In this document: in pieces, positions 31,683-38,759 of the stretch
Numbering within the stretch: position 1 is the stretch's first letter
Layout of the letters: the number at the start of each line of letters is the position of its first letter
Virus record (IMG/VR): IMGVR_UViG_3300034073_001895
Span: 1 to 40,451 of that record
Direction: 5' to 3' (one strand)
DNA: 40,451 bases
From: a virus
Notes under the pieces: generated by a model
What the model saw: the letters and a program-made list of their open reading frames with translations, nothing else
Databases searched by the model: none
What the model was told of the DNA's origin: nothing
Position numbers and translations under genes: made by a program

Positions 31683-32677
31683 TCTTTGAGTCTTTTTTGG
31701 TAGTTGGTAATGTATTTGAGATCGGATTCACTTGCGTTTATGCCGCTAATGGCTATGTTGCCCGCAAAATGGCCTATCCTGTCTGCCATTGTTTCGTTCA
31801 ACTCCATCCCCGCCGCCTCTTTGCGCAAATTGACAAACACGTCAGATGCGCGTTCGTGGTAAATTAACGAATAGCCGGTAACAGCGCACGCGTTGTCAAA
31901 GAGATTGTCAATGGCAAATTTCATGGTAACGCCTGCCCAAATATCGGCGAAACGGTCGTATAAGCGTCCCGTTTCCTCTAAAGTACGCATTCCCATTGGT
32001 GCCTGATATGCCCAGGGCAAAAGCTCTTTTCTGAATGCCATATTCATGGCGCAAACGGGGAAAAATGTATGTTTTGGGATAGCGTTTATTGGAAACGCCA
32101 AATTCCGGACGTTTGGGTGTTGAAGCTGCATAATTGCGTCAAAATCCGGTACGCCTTCCCAAACGCCGTGAGATAACAAAGGGTAATATTCTTTGAGCTT
32201 GTAAGGCAGGCCCCGCATTCGGTAATAACTGTGTGTATTGTACCAGTCAACCGTTATAGTTTGCCTGAAGGCGTCAATGTGCTCCTGAATCGGGTCAGTA
32301 CCAGGCAGCGGGCTAACGTCGTCGTCGAGGCTGATGTATATGTCAGGATTGTAGCGCAATTTAGCTAAGGCAAAGCCATAATTTCGGATTGCATCGGTAC
32401 GGTTGTAGAAAATATCTTGATGTGCTTGTGTCATTGCGCGGAGAGCTACTTTTTCGTAATGATCCATCATTCCGCATCGGTAAACTGACGCTGTTGGATT
32501 TTCGCCGTCGTTGACAACAAACAATTCTACTCCGTGAGTGTAAAACAACTCCTGCCACTTCGGTAAAAACTCGTTCTCAAACAGCTCTGGCCGGATTGTC
32601 GGTACAATTACGGCAATGGTAGGATTTTCAGGTAGTGGCTTTACCTGGCTATCTTCAGGTAGTGATTTTACTTGCAT
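31658..32677 (-). CDS. RGP/UDP-arabinopyranose-mutase-like protein (GT75)
   Basis: A 339-residue protein that resembles plant reversibly glycosylated polypeptides over most of its length. Shared landmarks, from memory of the plant family, are AVIVPTIRP (22-30), YNRTDAIRNYGF (91-102), the DDD motif (118-120) in IYISLDDDVSP, RGLPYKLKE..P.LSHGVWEGVPDFDA (155-181), IPKHTFFPVCAMNMAF (200-215), IWAGVTMKF (246-254) and IYHERASDVFVNLRKE (272-287). Arg98 falls where plant RGPs have a functionally important Arg. Such enzymes convert UDP-arabinopyranose to the furanose form. Here it may supply or transfer an unusual sugar with the adjacent glycosyltransferases. It overlaps both neighbours. Confidence 0.72.
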   Translation of the reverse strand: MQVKSLPEDSQVKPLPENPTIAVIVPTIRPELFENEFLPKWQELFYTHGVELFVVNDGENPTASVYRCGMMDHYEKVALRAMTQAHQDIFYNRTDAIRNYGFALAKLRYNPDIYISLDDDVSPLPGTDPIQEHIDAFRQTITVDWYNTHSYYRMRGLPYKLKEYYPLLSHGVWEGVPDFDAIMQLQHPNVRNLAFPINAIPKHTFFPVCAMNMAFRKELLPWAYQAPMGMRTLEETGRLYDRFADIWAGVTMKFAIDNLFDNACAVTGYSLIYHERASDVFVNLRKEAAGMELNETMADRIGHFAGNIAISGINASESDLKYITNYQKRLKEWQTLIQD

Positions 32678-33666
32678 GTGATTTGTTTTGCGATGGTTTC
32701 ACGGATGGTGTTGATGTAACTCAGCCTCAATTCTTCATAAAGGTAAATTCGGCTATCTAAGTAGCTATCGTGCATTTTACGCCGCAAATCTGCATTAAGC
32801 ATAAAGGCGAGTGTTTCAGGGTCTGAATACGTCAATGCAGGTGTTTTGCTGAACTCTGGCATGTAGGACGGTGCAATTATTGCGCTGCCCGCTATCGTTG
32901 CCTCAATCCAGGCTATGTTCGATTTGCAGCGGTTAAATTCGTTGTTTTCAAGCGGGAAAACAAAGCAGTCCGGGGCAATACGCCGTATTTGATCGTGATA
33001 GCTGTAAATATTGGTGTTAAAGCTATCCCAATGCAGGGTATCCAATGGACCTCCGTACGCTTTTAAAAAGTACCAAGGCAAAGCGCCCATAAAGCGAAAA
33101 AGCGTTTTTTCTGAAGGTTGAAACGCTATTCGGTGCGCGTACAAATCGCCGTCGTGCGTGTTTGACCCTCTCCAGAAAAAAGTCGTAAATTCTTTTTTGG
33201 TCTCGCCATTCCAAGCTTTGGGCATTTCAAAAAGACGGTCGTTCCAGGCATTGGGCACCACCGCGACAGGTGCCTGAGTTTCCCGGCTTATCGCCTCTGC
33301 CAATGCGTCGGTGGTGGTGGTAACGATATCCGCATTTGCCAGGGCTTTCTTTAGATTTTCGTCAGCTTCAGGGCTCCAATTTACGGAGGCTGAATTTGCA
33401 GCGGGGATCTGCCAAAGTAGATCATCCAGGTCAATCCAAATCTTTAACCCTGCCTTCCATGCCAGGTATATCATATTGATATTTTCCTGTTTGGTCGGTC
33501 GAAGGTCAAAGTAGATGTCGTACGATGGTAATCTATCTAAATCGAAGTTCTTTGGGTCAACTGCATCAAAAGTCCATCCGGTTTGCCGGCAAAGCTCCTG
33601 GAAAACGTTTTGACCGCGATAAAAGGTAACGCCGTTGGGACGGTGGGTAAGGGAGAGGATTTTCAT
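32668..33666 (-). CDS. GT-B-like glycosyltransferase
   Basis: A 332-residue protein with the outline of a GT-B (family 4-like) enzyme: N-terminal ILSLTHRPNGVTFYRGQN (3-20), a WIDLDDLLWQ segment (about 94-103), TTTTDALAEAISRET, VVPNAWND at the inter-domain linker, and a C-terminal domain with WIEATIAGSAIIAPSYMPEF, which matches the donor-binding region that usually has an E-x7-E-like pattern. It starts with an ATGA overlap after a small membrane protein, and overlaps the RGP-like gene. Sugar and acceptor are unknown. Confidence 0.75.
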   Translation of the reverse strand: MKILSLTHRPNGVTFYRGQNVFQELCRQTGWTFDAVDPKNFDLDRLPSYDIYFDLRPTKQENINMIYLAWKAGLKIWIDLDDLLWQIPAANSASVNWSPEADENLKKALANADIVTTTTDALAEAISRETQAPVAVVPNAWNDRLFEMPKAWNGETKKEFTTFFWRGSNTHDGDLYAHRIAFQPSEKTLFRFMGALPWYFLKAYGGPLDTLHWDSFNTNIYSYHDQIRRIAPDCFVFPLENNEFNRCKSNIAWIEATIAGSAIIAPSYMPEFSKTPALTYSDPETLAFMLNADLRRKMHDSYLDSRIYLYEELRLSYINTIRETIAKQITCK

Positions 33667-33785
33667 TTGTACGAGTTTTTGCGCTTTTCTGATCTGATTT
33701 CGAGCAAGGCAATGATATAGGCAAAAATCAATATTGCCGCAACCGTGCCAACAAGGTATAATGAGAATTGATAAAATGTGTTCAT
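33663..33785 (-). CDS. Small single-pass membrane protein
   Basis: A 40-residue protein beginning MNTFYQFSLYLVG. Residues about 6-28 form one hydrophobic helix, followed by a charged tail (EIRSEKRKNSYK). It ends in an ATGA overlap with the GT-B-like gene, which supports translation. It may anchor the following glycosyltransferases to the membrane; this is inference from position. Confidence 0.55.
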   Translation of the reverse strand: MNTFYQFSLYLVGTVAAILIFAYIIALLEIRSEKRKNSYK

Positions 33786-33815
33786 GTTACAAAGTTTTGA
33801 GTTCAACTTGCATAA

Positions 33816-34220
33816 TTAAAGGCTTTTGAGTTCAACAATCCGATTCAATACATCCTCCCTACCCTGTTTAGTTGGCAGTTTTGCGCCGTCTTGACCGTGC
33901 GAATTTACCGCGTATCCGTTTTTCTCCATTGCAGATTTACGGTTGTGGCAGCTCTCGCAAAGCGTGCAAAGATTTTGCAAATCTAACATTGCCCCGCCGT
34001 CCTCAATCCTTACAACGTGGTCAATCGGTTGGGCAAACGTGCAATCTGTCAAAATGCCTGCCATAAAGCAAGCCTCGCAAAAAGGGGTTTGGGCAATTTT
34101 TAGCAGTCGTAACTTCTTCCAGGCAGCAGATTTATAAAAGCGCTGATCTGATGTCGGTTTTCGCCTTTGCGTTTTTGTAGGCAGATAAGCGGGCTTTTTG
34201 CCGCGTGGAAGATTTGGCAT
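33816..34220 (-). CDS. HNH endonuclease
   Basis: A 134-residue HNH nuclease. The N-terminus is basic (1-45). The core has C48/C51 and C88/C91 as a structural zinc site, with PIDHVV (H68), the central Asn in QNL (N83) and CHNRKS (H92) forming the HNH motif. Such proteins often assist terminase in HK97-like phages and then lie beside terS. Here the carbohydrate cassette separates the two, as if inserted between them. A free-standing homing or restriction-like role is the alternative. It overlaps the upstream stop by one base (TAATG). Confidence 0.85.
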   Translation of the reverse strand: MPNLPRGKKPAYLPTKTQRRKPTSDQRFYKSAAWKKLRLLKIAQTPFCEACFMAGILTDCTFAQPIDHVVRIEDGGAMLDLQNLCTLCESCHNRKSAMEKNGYAVNSHGQDGAKLPTKQGREDVLNRIVELKSL

Positions 34221-34540
34221 TAGTTGCTCTTAATCTGATTCAAATAGTCCCTCAAATAGCAGTACCACTTTTTGCCGCCTACCTCTACCCTTCGCGGTTT
34301 GTCGGGATCTTCATAAATCGTAATGTTTTCGCCGGGCTTTGCATTACTTTCAGCAGGCAGCAAAAGTAGCTTTATGCGACCTTCGTAGCTGCTTTCTGCG
34401 AAGATGTACTCCGTTGTACCGATACCGCGGATTTGTACGGTCATTGGCCGGGTTTGGACAATTACGGCTTTTTGACCGTTGGCAGGCAGGGCAAAGAATG
34501 CCAAAACAATGGCAATAAGCGAGGTGAGATGTTTTTGCAT
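34220..34540 (-). CDS. Small secreted protein
   Basis: A 106-residue protein with a Sec signal (MQKHLTSLIAIVLAFFALPANG, cleavage near ANG-QK). The mature part is beta-like, with many Val, Ile and Thr residues (AVIVQTRPMTVQIRGIG) and a C-terminal WYCYLRDYLNQ segment. Upstream there is a degenerate promoter-like sequence (TTTG, 21 bp, TACTTTAA) with two AAGTAAAT copies. The protein would reach the periplasm, so receptor masking or exclusion of other phages is possible, without direct evidence. Confidence 0.6.
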   Translation of the reverse strand: MQKHLTSLIAIVLAFFALPANGQKAVIVQTRPMTVQIRGIGTTEYIFAESSYEGRIKLLLLPAESNAKPGENITIYEDPDKPRRVEVGGKKWYCYLRDYLNQIKSN

Positions 34541-34597
34541 GATCGAGAATTTTAAAGTAAATGAAAGTTTTGAAGTAAATCAAACTTACGCATGATG

Positions 34598-34750
34598 TTA
34601 AAATTGTTCGCAGTCTCCGTTTTTGATCGATTCGTTGTTTTCTTTTTCGAGCTGAAGCGCATTTTGGTACAAGTGTTTCAATACTTTGCGTGTGAGGGGC
34701 TTTTTGCGCTTTTTAGCGTCGAACGGGCTAAACGGTTTTTTCGGCTTCAT
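34598..34750 (-). CDS. Small basic protein
   Basis: A 50-residue protein (MKPKKPFSPFDAKKRKKPLT...), strongly basic in the first half and acidic-polar in the second. It overlaps the end of the preceding gene by 23 nt. The size and coupling fit a real small phage gene, but there is no similarity evidence. It could bind nucleic acid. Confidence 0.4.
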   Translation of the reverse strand: MKPKKPFSPFDAKKRKKPLTRKVLKHLYQNALQLEKENNESIKNGDCEQF

Positions 34751-34994
34751 ATTGCGCCATGTTTGGCCGTCCCAGGCTATTCCAATGCCTGATTTGGCTT
34801 TTTAGAAAAATGGTGTTAATGCCGGACTTCATAAATACCGGTATGCGCTTTTGTCCGACGTAGATTTGTATGGACTTTGCAGAAATAGGCTTTGCGCTGA
34901 TTTCGCTGATATAGTCGCTGCAACATTTGTAGCCTAACAAAATATCGTCAGTCCTGATGCTGTCGGGATAGTCAATAATTACCGTGTCATTCAT
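34728..34994 (-). CDS. Hypothetical protein after the VRR-NUC gene
   Basis: An 88-residue protein. The ATG at 34994 overlaps the VRR-NUC stop by ATGA and is preferred to an in-frame ATG at 35081. It has a CC pair (YKCCSDY) and a short helical segment, with beta-like sequence after (SIQIYVGQKRIPVFMKSG). No family is recognised. Confidence 0.6.
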   Translation of the reverse strand: MNDTVIIDYPDSIRTDDILLGYKCCSDYISEISAKPISAKSIQIYVGQKRIPVFMKSGINTIFLKSQIRHWNSLGRPNMAQYEAEKTV

Positions 34995-35515
34995 TGTATG
35001 GTAAGTTTTAAGTTTGTGAAGTAGTCTATTGTGTCCTGATTTAGTGTTGCGTCGGCAAAGTTGCGTTTTATCCAAATCCACTCTTTGATGTTGCGCAAAT
35101 GCTCATATTCAAGTCCCATAAATTCGCAATACGCCAAAAGTTCTAAGCTATTTACCGAATGCCCTGCATGTGTCATGCCAACGTGTACCCAAAATTTAAA
35201 GTCTTTGAGACAGCGCACAACTGCATATATACCGCCTCTTCGCTCTATGTTTTTGGCAAACTCTATCTGCTGTTTGCTTTGCCGGCCATTGGGTAATTTC
35301 AGCTCCAGGAAGTACGGGTAATTACCTGATGCAAGGTAGGTCATATCGGAAATCCCTGCCAGCATACCCATGCCCTTTAGCTGAGATCCTGTTACCATCG
35401 AGCGGGGATTGTTTAAGTTTGCCCAAAGGTAAGGACGCTCTGCCGGGTAGGTTTCGGCAAACCACCAATAGCATTCGCTTTGCAAATATGCCTCCGATAT
35501 GGCTTGTTCGCTCAT
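34991..35515 (-). CDS. VRR-NUC-type nuclease
   Basis: A 174-residue protein whose first ~105 residues match the virus-type replication-repair nuclease fold: GISDMTYL (54-61; D57), FLELKLPNG (69-77; E71 and K73), SKQQ (80-83; Q82) and GGIYAVVRC (94-102). This gives the PD-(D/E)xK active site with the following Gln. VRR-NUC proteins cut branched DNA such as Holliday junctions, which suits late DNA processing before packaging. The extra C-terminal ~70 residues are helical and unassigned. It overlaps its neighbours by ATGA at both ends. Confidence 0.82.
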   Translation of the reverse strand: MSEQAISEAYLQSECYWWFAETYPAERPYLWANLNNPRSMVTGSQLKGMGMLAGISDMTYLASGNYPYFLELKLPNGRQSKQQIEFAKNIERRGGIYAVVRCLKDFKFWVHVGMTHAGHSVNSLELLAYCEFMGLEYEHLRNIKEWIWIKRNFADATLNQDTIDYFTNLKLTIQ

Positions 35516-35721
35516 CTGGTACGTTTTGCGTATATCGGTCCTGAATTGCCGACGGAGATATAGTTCCAGTTTTTCCAGCCCAAAGCGGTTGCCATTTCGT
35601 GCAACTTTGCAAAGGCATGATCAAGCCCGTTTTGCGTAGGGGTTGAAATCATCCTTTTACCCTCAACTAACATAGCCTTTTCAATCGGCCTGCCTGGAGA
35701 TGGTTTTCTTTTCTTTTGCAT
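35512..35721 (-). CDS. Hypothetical small protein downstream of an attenuator
   Basis: A 69-residue basic protein (MQKKRKPSPGRP...) with a central helix (QNGLDHAFAKLHEMATALGW, about 30-49). It follows its own promoter (35797-35828) and a terminator-like hairpin (35734-35763), so its expression seems specially controlled. It overlaps the VRR-NUC start by ATGA. The basic N-terminus could bind nucleic acid. No family is recognised. Confidence 0.6.
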   Translation of the reverse strand: MQKKRKPSPGRPIEKAMLVEGKRMISTPTQNGLDHAFAKLHEMATALGWKNWNYISVGNSGPIYAKRTR

Positions 35722-35733
35722 GATGAAAGTTTT

Positions 35734-35763
35734 AAAAAAACCTGCCGCCAGGGCAGCGACAGG
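35734..35763 (-). terminator. Terminator-like attenuator before the 69-residue gene
   Basis: Minus strand CCTGTCGC (35763-35756), 7-nt loop, GCGGCAGG (35748-35741), then seven T: an 8-bp stem with one G-U pair. It lies between a promoter and the start codon at 35721, so it would stop most transcripts from that promoter unless overcome. Confidence 0.8.
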
Positions 35764-35796
35764 CTCAAAAACATATTATATATGAAAAAACTGTTG

Positions 35797-35828
35797 CGAA
35801 GTTAGAAAAACGTTTTGGATAAAGCAAA
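35797..35828 (-). promoter_or_regulatory. Promoter upstream of the attenuator
   Basis: Minus strand TTTG (35828-35825), 20 bp, TAACTTCG (35804-35797; one mismatch to TAnnTTTG). The 15-mer ending the upstream gene region, TTGCTTTATCCAAAA, is identical to that at the promoter 38728-38759. Confidence 0.6.
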
Positions 35829-35830
35829 TT

Positions 35831-36385
35831 TTATTTTGGGCTTAATTTATGCCATTGCCCTGCCTTTTTCCAAAGTTTCGATGCGACAGGCTTATCCGAT
35901 ATTTCCGTATAGCTGCCCCGGTCCTGATAATCCTTCTCCAAAAGCGAAGAGGGCACATAGTAGGCAATTTGGCCAATCGGCATACCTCTGTAAATGCGGA
36001 TAGGTTGCACTGCCTGCATTTCAAGTGTCCAGTGTCCTTTGAATCCTAAGTCGCCAAATCCGGCGCAAACGTGAACATGCAAGCCCAAACGCCCAACGCT
36101 GCTTTTGCCTTCCATTACGGGGATATGCTCCAGGGTTTCGGTATATTCAAGCGTTGCGGCTAAATACAGCGTGTTGGGCTTCAGGATATAGCCTTCTTCA
36201 GGTATTTCCCAAATTGTTGCATAATTTAGCTTTGCAGCGTCCAGGATTTCATCATCATATTTCATCAAGTATTTGCCCAAATGCACGTCAATCGAGTTTG
36301 TGCCAACGCTGCCTGGGATAATGGGAGATACTACAATTTTGCCGGATGCAAGGCATTTTTGTAGGTCGTGGTGGGTGAGGATCAT
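35831..36385 (-). CDS. dcd: dCTP deaminase
   Basis: A 184-residue protein with the dCTP deaminase/dUTPase fold. MEGKSSVGRLGLHVHVCA (91-108) matches the family nucleotide-binding motif EGRSSLARLG, and FGDLGFKGHWTLEM (110-123) carries the expected catalytic Glu (E122). It converts dCTP to dUTP, or to dUMP in bifunctional forms, feeding dTTP synthesis during phage replication. The ATG at 36385 (MILTHHDLQ) is chosen; an upstream TTG would start inside a perfect hairpin. The length fits the family. It is directly downstream of the helicase-methyltransferase. Confidence 0.88.
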   Translation of the reverse strand: MILTHHDLQKCLASGKIVVSPIIPGSVGTNSIDVHLGKYLMKYDDEILDAAKLNYATIWEIPEEGYILKPNTLYLAATLEYTETLEHIPVMEGKSSVGRLGLHVHVCAGFGDLGFKGHWTLEMQAVQPIRIYRGMPIGQIAYYVPSSLLEKDYQDRGSYTEISDKPVASKLWKKAGQWHKLSPK

Positions 36386-36401
36386 GTTTGGAAAAGTTGA
36401 A

Positions 36402-36426
36402 GGCAATGCCTACTTAGGGCATTGCC
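36402..36426 (-). other. Perfect 9-bp hairpin before dcd
   Basis: GGCAATGCC and GGCATTGCC enclose a 7-nt loop between the methyltransferase stop and the dcd ATG. It is followed by TTCAACTTTT on the minus strand, a poor T-run, so termination would be weak. It may separate the two messages or act on dcd translation. Confidence 0.6.
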
Positions 36427-36434
36427 GTTAGTGA

Positions 36435-38627
36435 TTAATCAAAGATGGTAATTTGAAGCGAAGCAGATACCGCGTTTTTGCAGTTTTTTACCGCTGTTTG
36501 GTAGTAGCTGTCTTTTAGCTCTATGCCTATTGCTTTGCGCCCGTTTTTGATGCTCATGTACGCCTCTGACCCTATGCCCAAAAACGGAGTGAAAACTGTT
36601 TCGCCTGGGTTGCTCCAAAGATTGACTAAGCGGTGGATAACTTCGAGTTGGAGCGGTGCGATATGTTTTTCATCGCCTAAGTCCGTACCCTCTTTGCCGT
36701 TTAAAACGTCGGTACGCTTAATGTCCATCCAGACGGGAGATGCCCATTTTTGCCAAACGTCGAGCGGGAAGTTTTGACGGGTGATGTTGGTTACAGGAGT
36801 CCATTCGTTTTCGTCGCCGTCCCATTTGCGAAAAACGGTAATGTATTCGGCCATTCCGATTCCGGTATAGCTGGAATCGCTTGTAAGGGTCTTGTAAAGC
36901 AGGCGTTGTGTTTTGGTGCGCTGCATCTCCAAAACAGGATCTGTCCAGATGGTAATTTTAGAATGCAGCTTAAAACCTGCATCAAGTACAGCTCGTGTGT
37001 GTTCGCCGGTAAAATCGTACATGCCCGTATATCCTGAACTGTTTTTATAAACTCCCAGGTCTTTGGTATGGCAGCACATTAGCCGGCCAGGCTTCAGTTT
37101 TTGATACATCTTTTTGAGCAAAAACCCGTATTGCTCGAAAAATTCGTCGTGGTTTTCGCAGTTGCCCATATCCTGAATATAATCAGAATAGGTAAACAGC
37201 GAGCTAAATGGAGGCGAAAAAACAATCAAGTCCAGGCTGTTATCCGCAATGCGGTCAATTTCTTGAACTGTATCGCCGTGCATTAGCCACATATTGCCGT
37301 CTTTGTACTCCTCAAAGGTGTAATTTTCCCTTAAACGGTACTTTTCGTTGTTGATCTGGTTGTTCATTTCTGTTTGCATTTCTTCAAACTGTTTTTGTTT
37401 GCGGTCAATGGCAGCAATTACGTTTTCCATTGTATCGGTGGTGATGATATAGATGTTGACTTCCTTTTTTTGCCCAAAACGATAGCTTCGCCGGATTGAT
37501 TGATATAGGCTTTCAAAGCTGAAATCCAGGGAGGCAAATACCTGATTGTTGCAGTTTTGAAAATTCATTCCGAATTGCGCAATCTTTTGCTTTGTAATCA
37601 AAACTCGAAATTCGCCGTTGGCAAAGCCTAAAAGGTCGCGCTCTTTATCTTCAGGCTTATCGCTGCCTGAGACTTCAATAGCGCCAGGTATCAACTTTTT
37701 AAGCCTTTCGCCTTCTTCGTTATGCCTTATCCAAATCAAAAAAGATTCGCTTGACTGGTTTACGATCTCTGCCACTTTTTCAAGACGTGGCAAAATTGAT
37801 AGCCTTAGTTCTTGATTGAAATTTGTGGCATTTACGATGCCGTCGGCAAAAAGGCGGTTTTCAGCGGTGCGCCCTGTTTTTACGACGTGTTCCACATAGT
37901 TCAATCCTGGAAGTTCGTAACCGTCCATTTTAAACCCGATATCTGACGGCTTTGATAGCATTGTTGCCCATGATGAAATCCAACCGTAAAAGTCCTTTTT
38001 GGCGTGAGATTTCAGGCGATAGTTATTCATGCCTTCTTCACGAACAAACCACCGTGAACGCATATCCTGAGCGTCCAGGACGTTTAAAAACTCGCTATGG
38101 TTTCCGATTTCGTTTAAATCGTTTGGTGAAGGTGTTGCGGTGCAAGCGAGCTTGAATTGCGTCTCTGCGAATGCCTCGATAATCCGCTTTTTGGTTTTTC
38201 CGGTGAATGTTTTTAAGATGCTCGATTCGTCCAAAACAACGCCTGCAAACTGATCTGGATTGATGTTGTCGAGCTGTTCGTAATTGCTTACAAACACTCC
38301 AGGGCCAAATACATCGCTTTTTAAACGCTCAACGTGAATGCCAAACTTTGCCCCTTCCTGGACAGTTTGACCGGATACCGCTAAAGGTGTAAGTACTAAA
38401 ACAGGCTGTTTGGTGTGCTTACTAACTTGGTTTGCCCATTCGAGCTGCATAAGCGTTTTACCCAGTCCGCAATCGGCAAAAATGGCGTATTTGCCTTGCT
38501 TTAAAGCTGTTTGCACGATGTGTTTTTGAAAGTCGAACATTGCCGGGTTTAAGTCCTGCAAAGCAACCTCAAACCCACTTTCGGCAATGCGCTTTTTCTT
38601 TGTCTCTAAAAACTGTAAGTAATCCAT
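36435..38627 (-). CDS. SNF2-like helicase fused to a DNA methyltransferase
   Basis: A 730-residue protein from the ATG at 38627; an in-frame ATG at 38693 lies inside the leader hairpins. The N-terminal helicase has DCGLGKT (52-58), DESS (133-136), TATP (163-166) and QSIRRSYRFGQ (376-386). The C-terminal part (about 445-730) is a beta-type N4/N6 DNA methyltransferase: SPPF (471-474) as motif IV and FLGIG...GRKAIGIEL (about 682-703) as motif I. SPPF is more common in N4-cytosine enzymes. A helicase-coupled methyltransferase without a nuclease suggests protection of phage DNA from restriction, as proposed for P1 DarB. The leader upstream is an attenuator. Confidence 0.85.
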   Translation of the reverse strand: MDYLQFLETKKKRIAESGFEVALQDLNPAMFDFQKHIVQTALKQGKYAIFADCGLGKTLMQLEWANQVSKHTKQPVLVLTPLAVSGQTVQEGAKFGIHVERLKSDVFGPGVFVSNYEQLDNINPDQFAGVVLDESSILKTFTGKTKKRIIEAFAETQFKLACTATPSPNDLNEIGNHSEFLNVLDAQDMRSRWFVREEGMNNYRLKSHAKKDFYGWISSWATMLSKPSDIGFKMDGYELPGLNYVEHVVKTGRTAENRLFADGIVNATNFNQELRLSILPRLEKVAEIVNQSSESFLIWIRHNEEGERLKKLIPGAIEVSGSDKPEDKERDLLGFANGEFRVLITKQKIAQFGMNFQNCNNQVFASLDFSFESLYQSIRRSYRFGQKKEVNIYIITTDTMENVIAAIDRKQKQFEEMQTEMNNQINNEKYRLRENYTFEEYKDGNMWLMHGDTVQEIDRIADNSLDLIVFSPPFSSLFTYSDYIQDMGNCENHDEFFEQYGFLLKKMYQKLKPGRLMCCHTKDLGVYKNSSGYTGMYDFTGEHTRAVLDAGFKLHSKITIWTDPVLEMQRTKTQRLLYKTLTSDSSYTGIGMAEYITVFRKWDGDENEWTPVTNITRQNFPLDVWQKWASPVWMDIKRTDVLNGKEGTDLGDEKHIAPLQLEVIHRLVNLWSNPGETVFTPFLGIGSEAYMSIKNGRKAIGIELKDSYYQTAVKNCKNAVSASLQITIFD

Positions 38628-38630
38628 GAT

Positions 38631-38720
38631 AAAAAAATTAGCCCCCACCATGTAGGAGTATGGCGAGGGCAATTTGGTATAAGATACCAGCATTTTACAG
38701 GCTCCTACCCCGGTAAAATG
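38631..38720 (-). promoter_or_regulatory. Three-hairpin leader with loop-loop complementarity and terminator
   Basis: Minus strand: hairpin 1 CATTTTAC/GTAAAATG with a 14-nt loop (38720-38691); hairpin 2 TGGTAT/ATACCA with a 3-nt loop (38689-38675); hairpin 3, an 11-bp stem with two G-U pairs and an 8-nt loop (38670-38641), then TAA and seven T (38637-38631). GTAGGAG in loop 1 (38708-38702) is complementary to CTCCTAC in loop 3 (38658-38652). The helicase-methyltransferase ATG is 3 nt after the T-run. No known riboswitch class is recognised. Confidence 0.65.
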
Positions 38721-38727
38721 CGTTTTG

Positions 38728-38759
38728 CAAATGTAGAAATTAATTTTGGATAAAGCAAC
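38728..38759 (-). promoter_or_regulatory. Promoter of the helicase-methyltransferase leader
   Basis: Minus strand GTTG (38759-38756), 20 bp, TACATTTG (38735-38728), a good Bacteroidota-type promoter. Predicted start near 38722, at the foot of hairpin 1. The -33 box overlaps the stop codon of the DEAH helicase. Confidence 0.7.

Noticed and set aside
36386-36406. TTG start for dcd
   Set aside because: The TTG is within a perfect hairpin, and the ATG at 36385 gives a normal family length.
38628-38693. Upstream ATG at 38693 as start of the helicase-methyltransferase
   Set aside because: It would place the first 22 codons inside the leader hairpins and only about 30 nt from the predicted transcript start; the ATG at 38627 follows the T-run directly.
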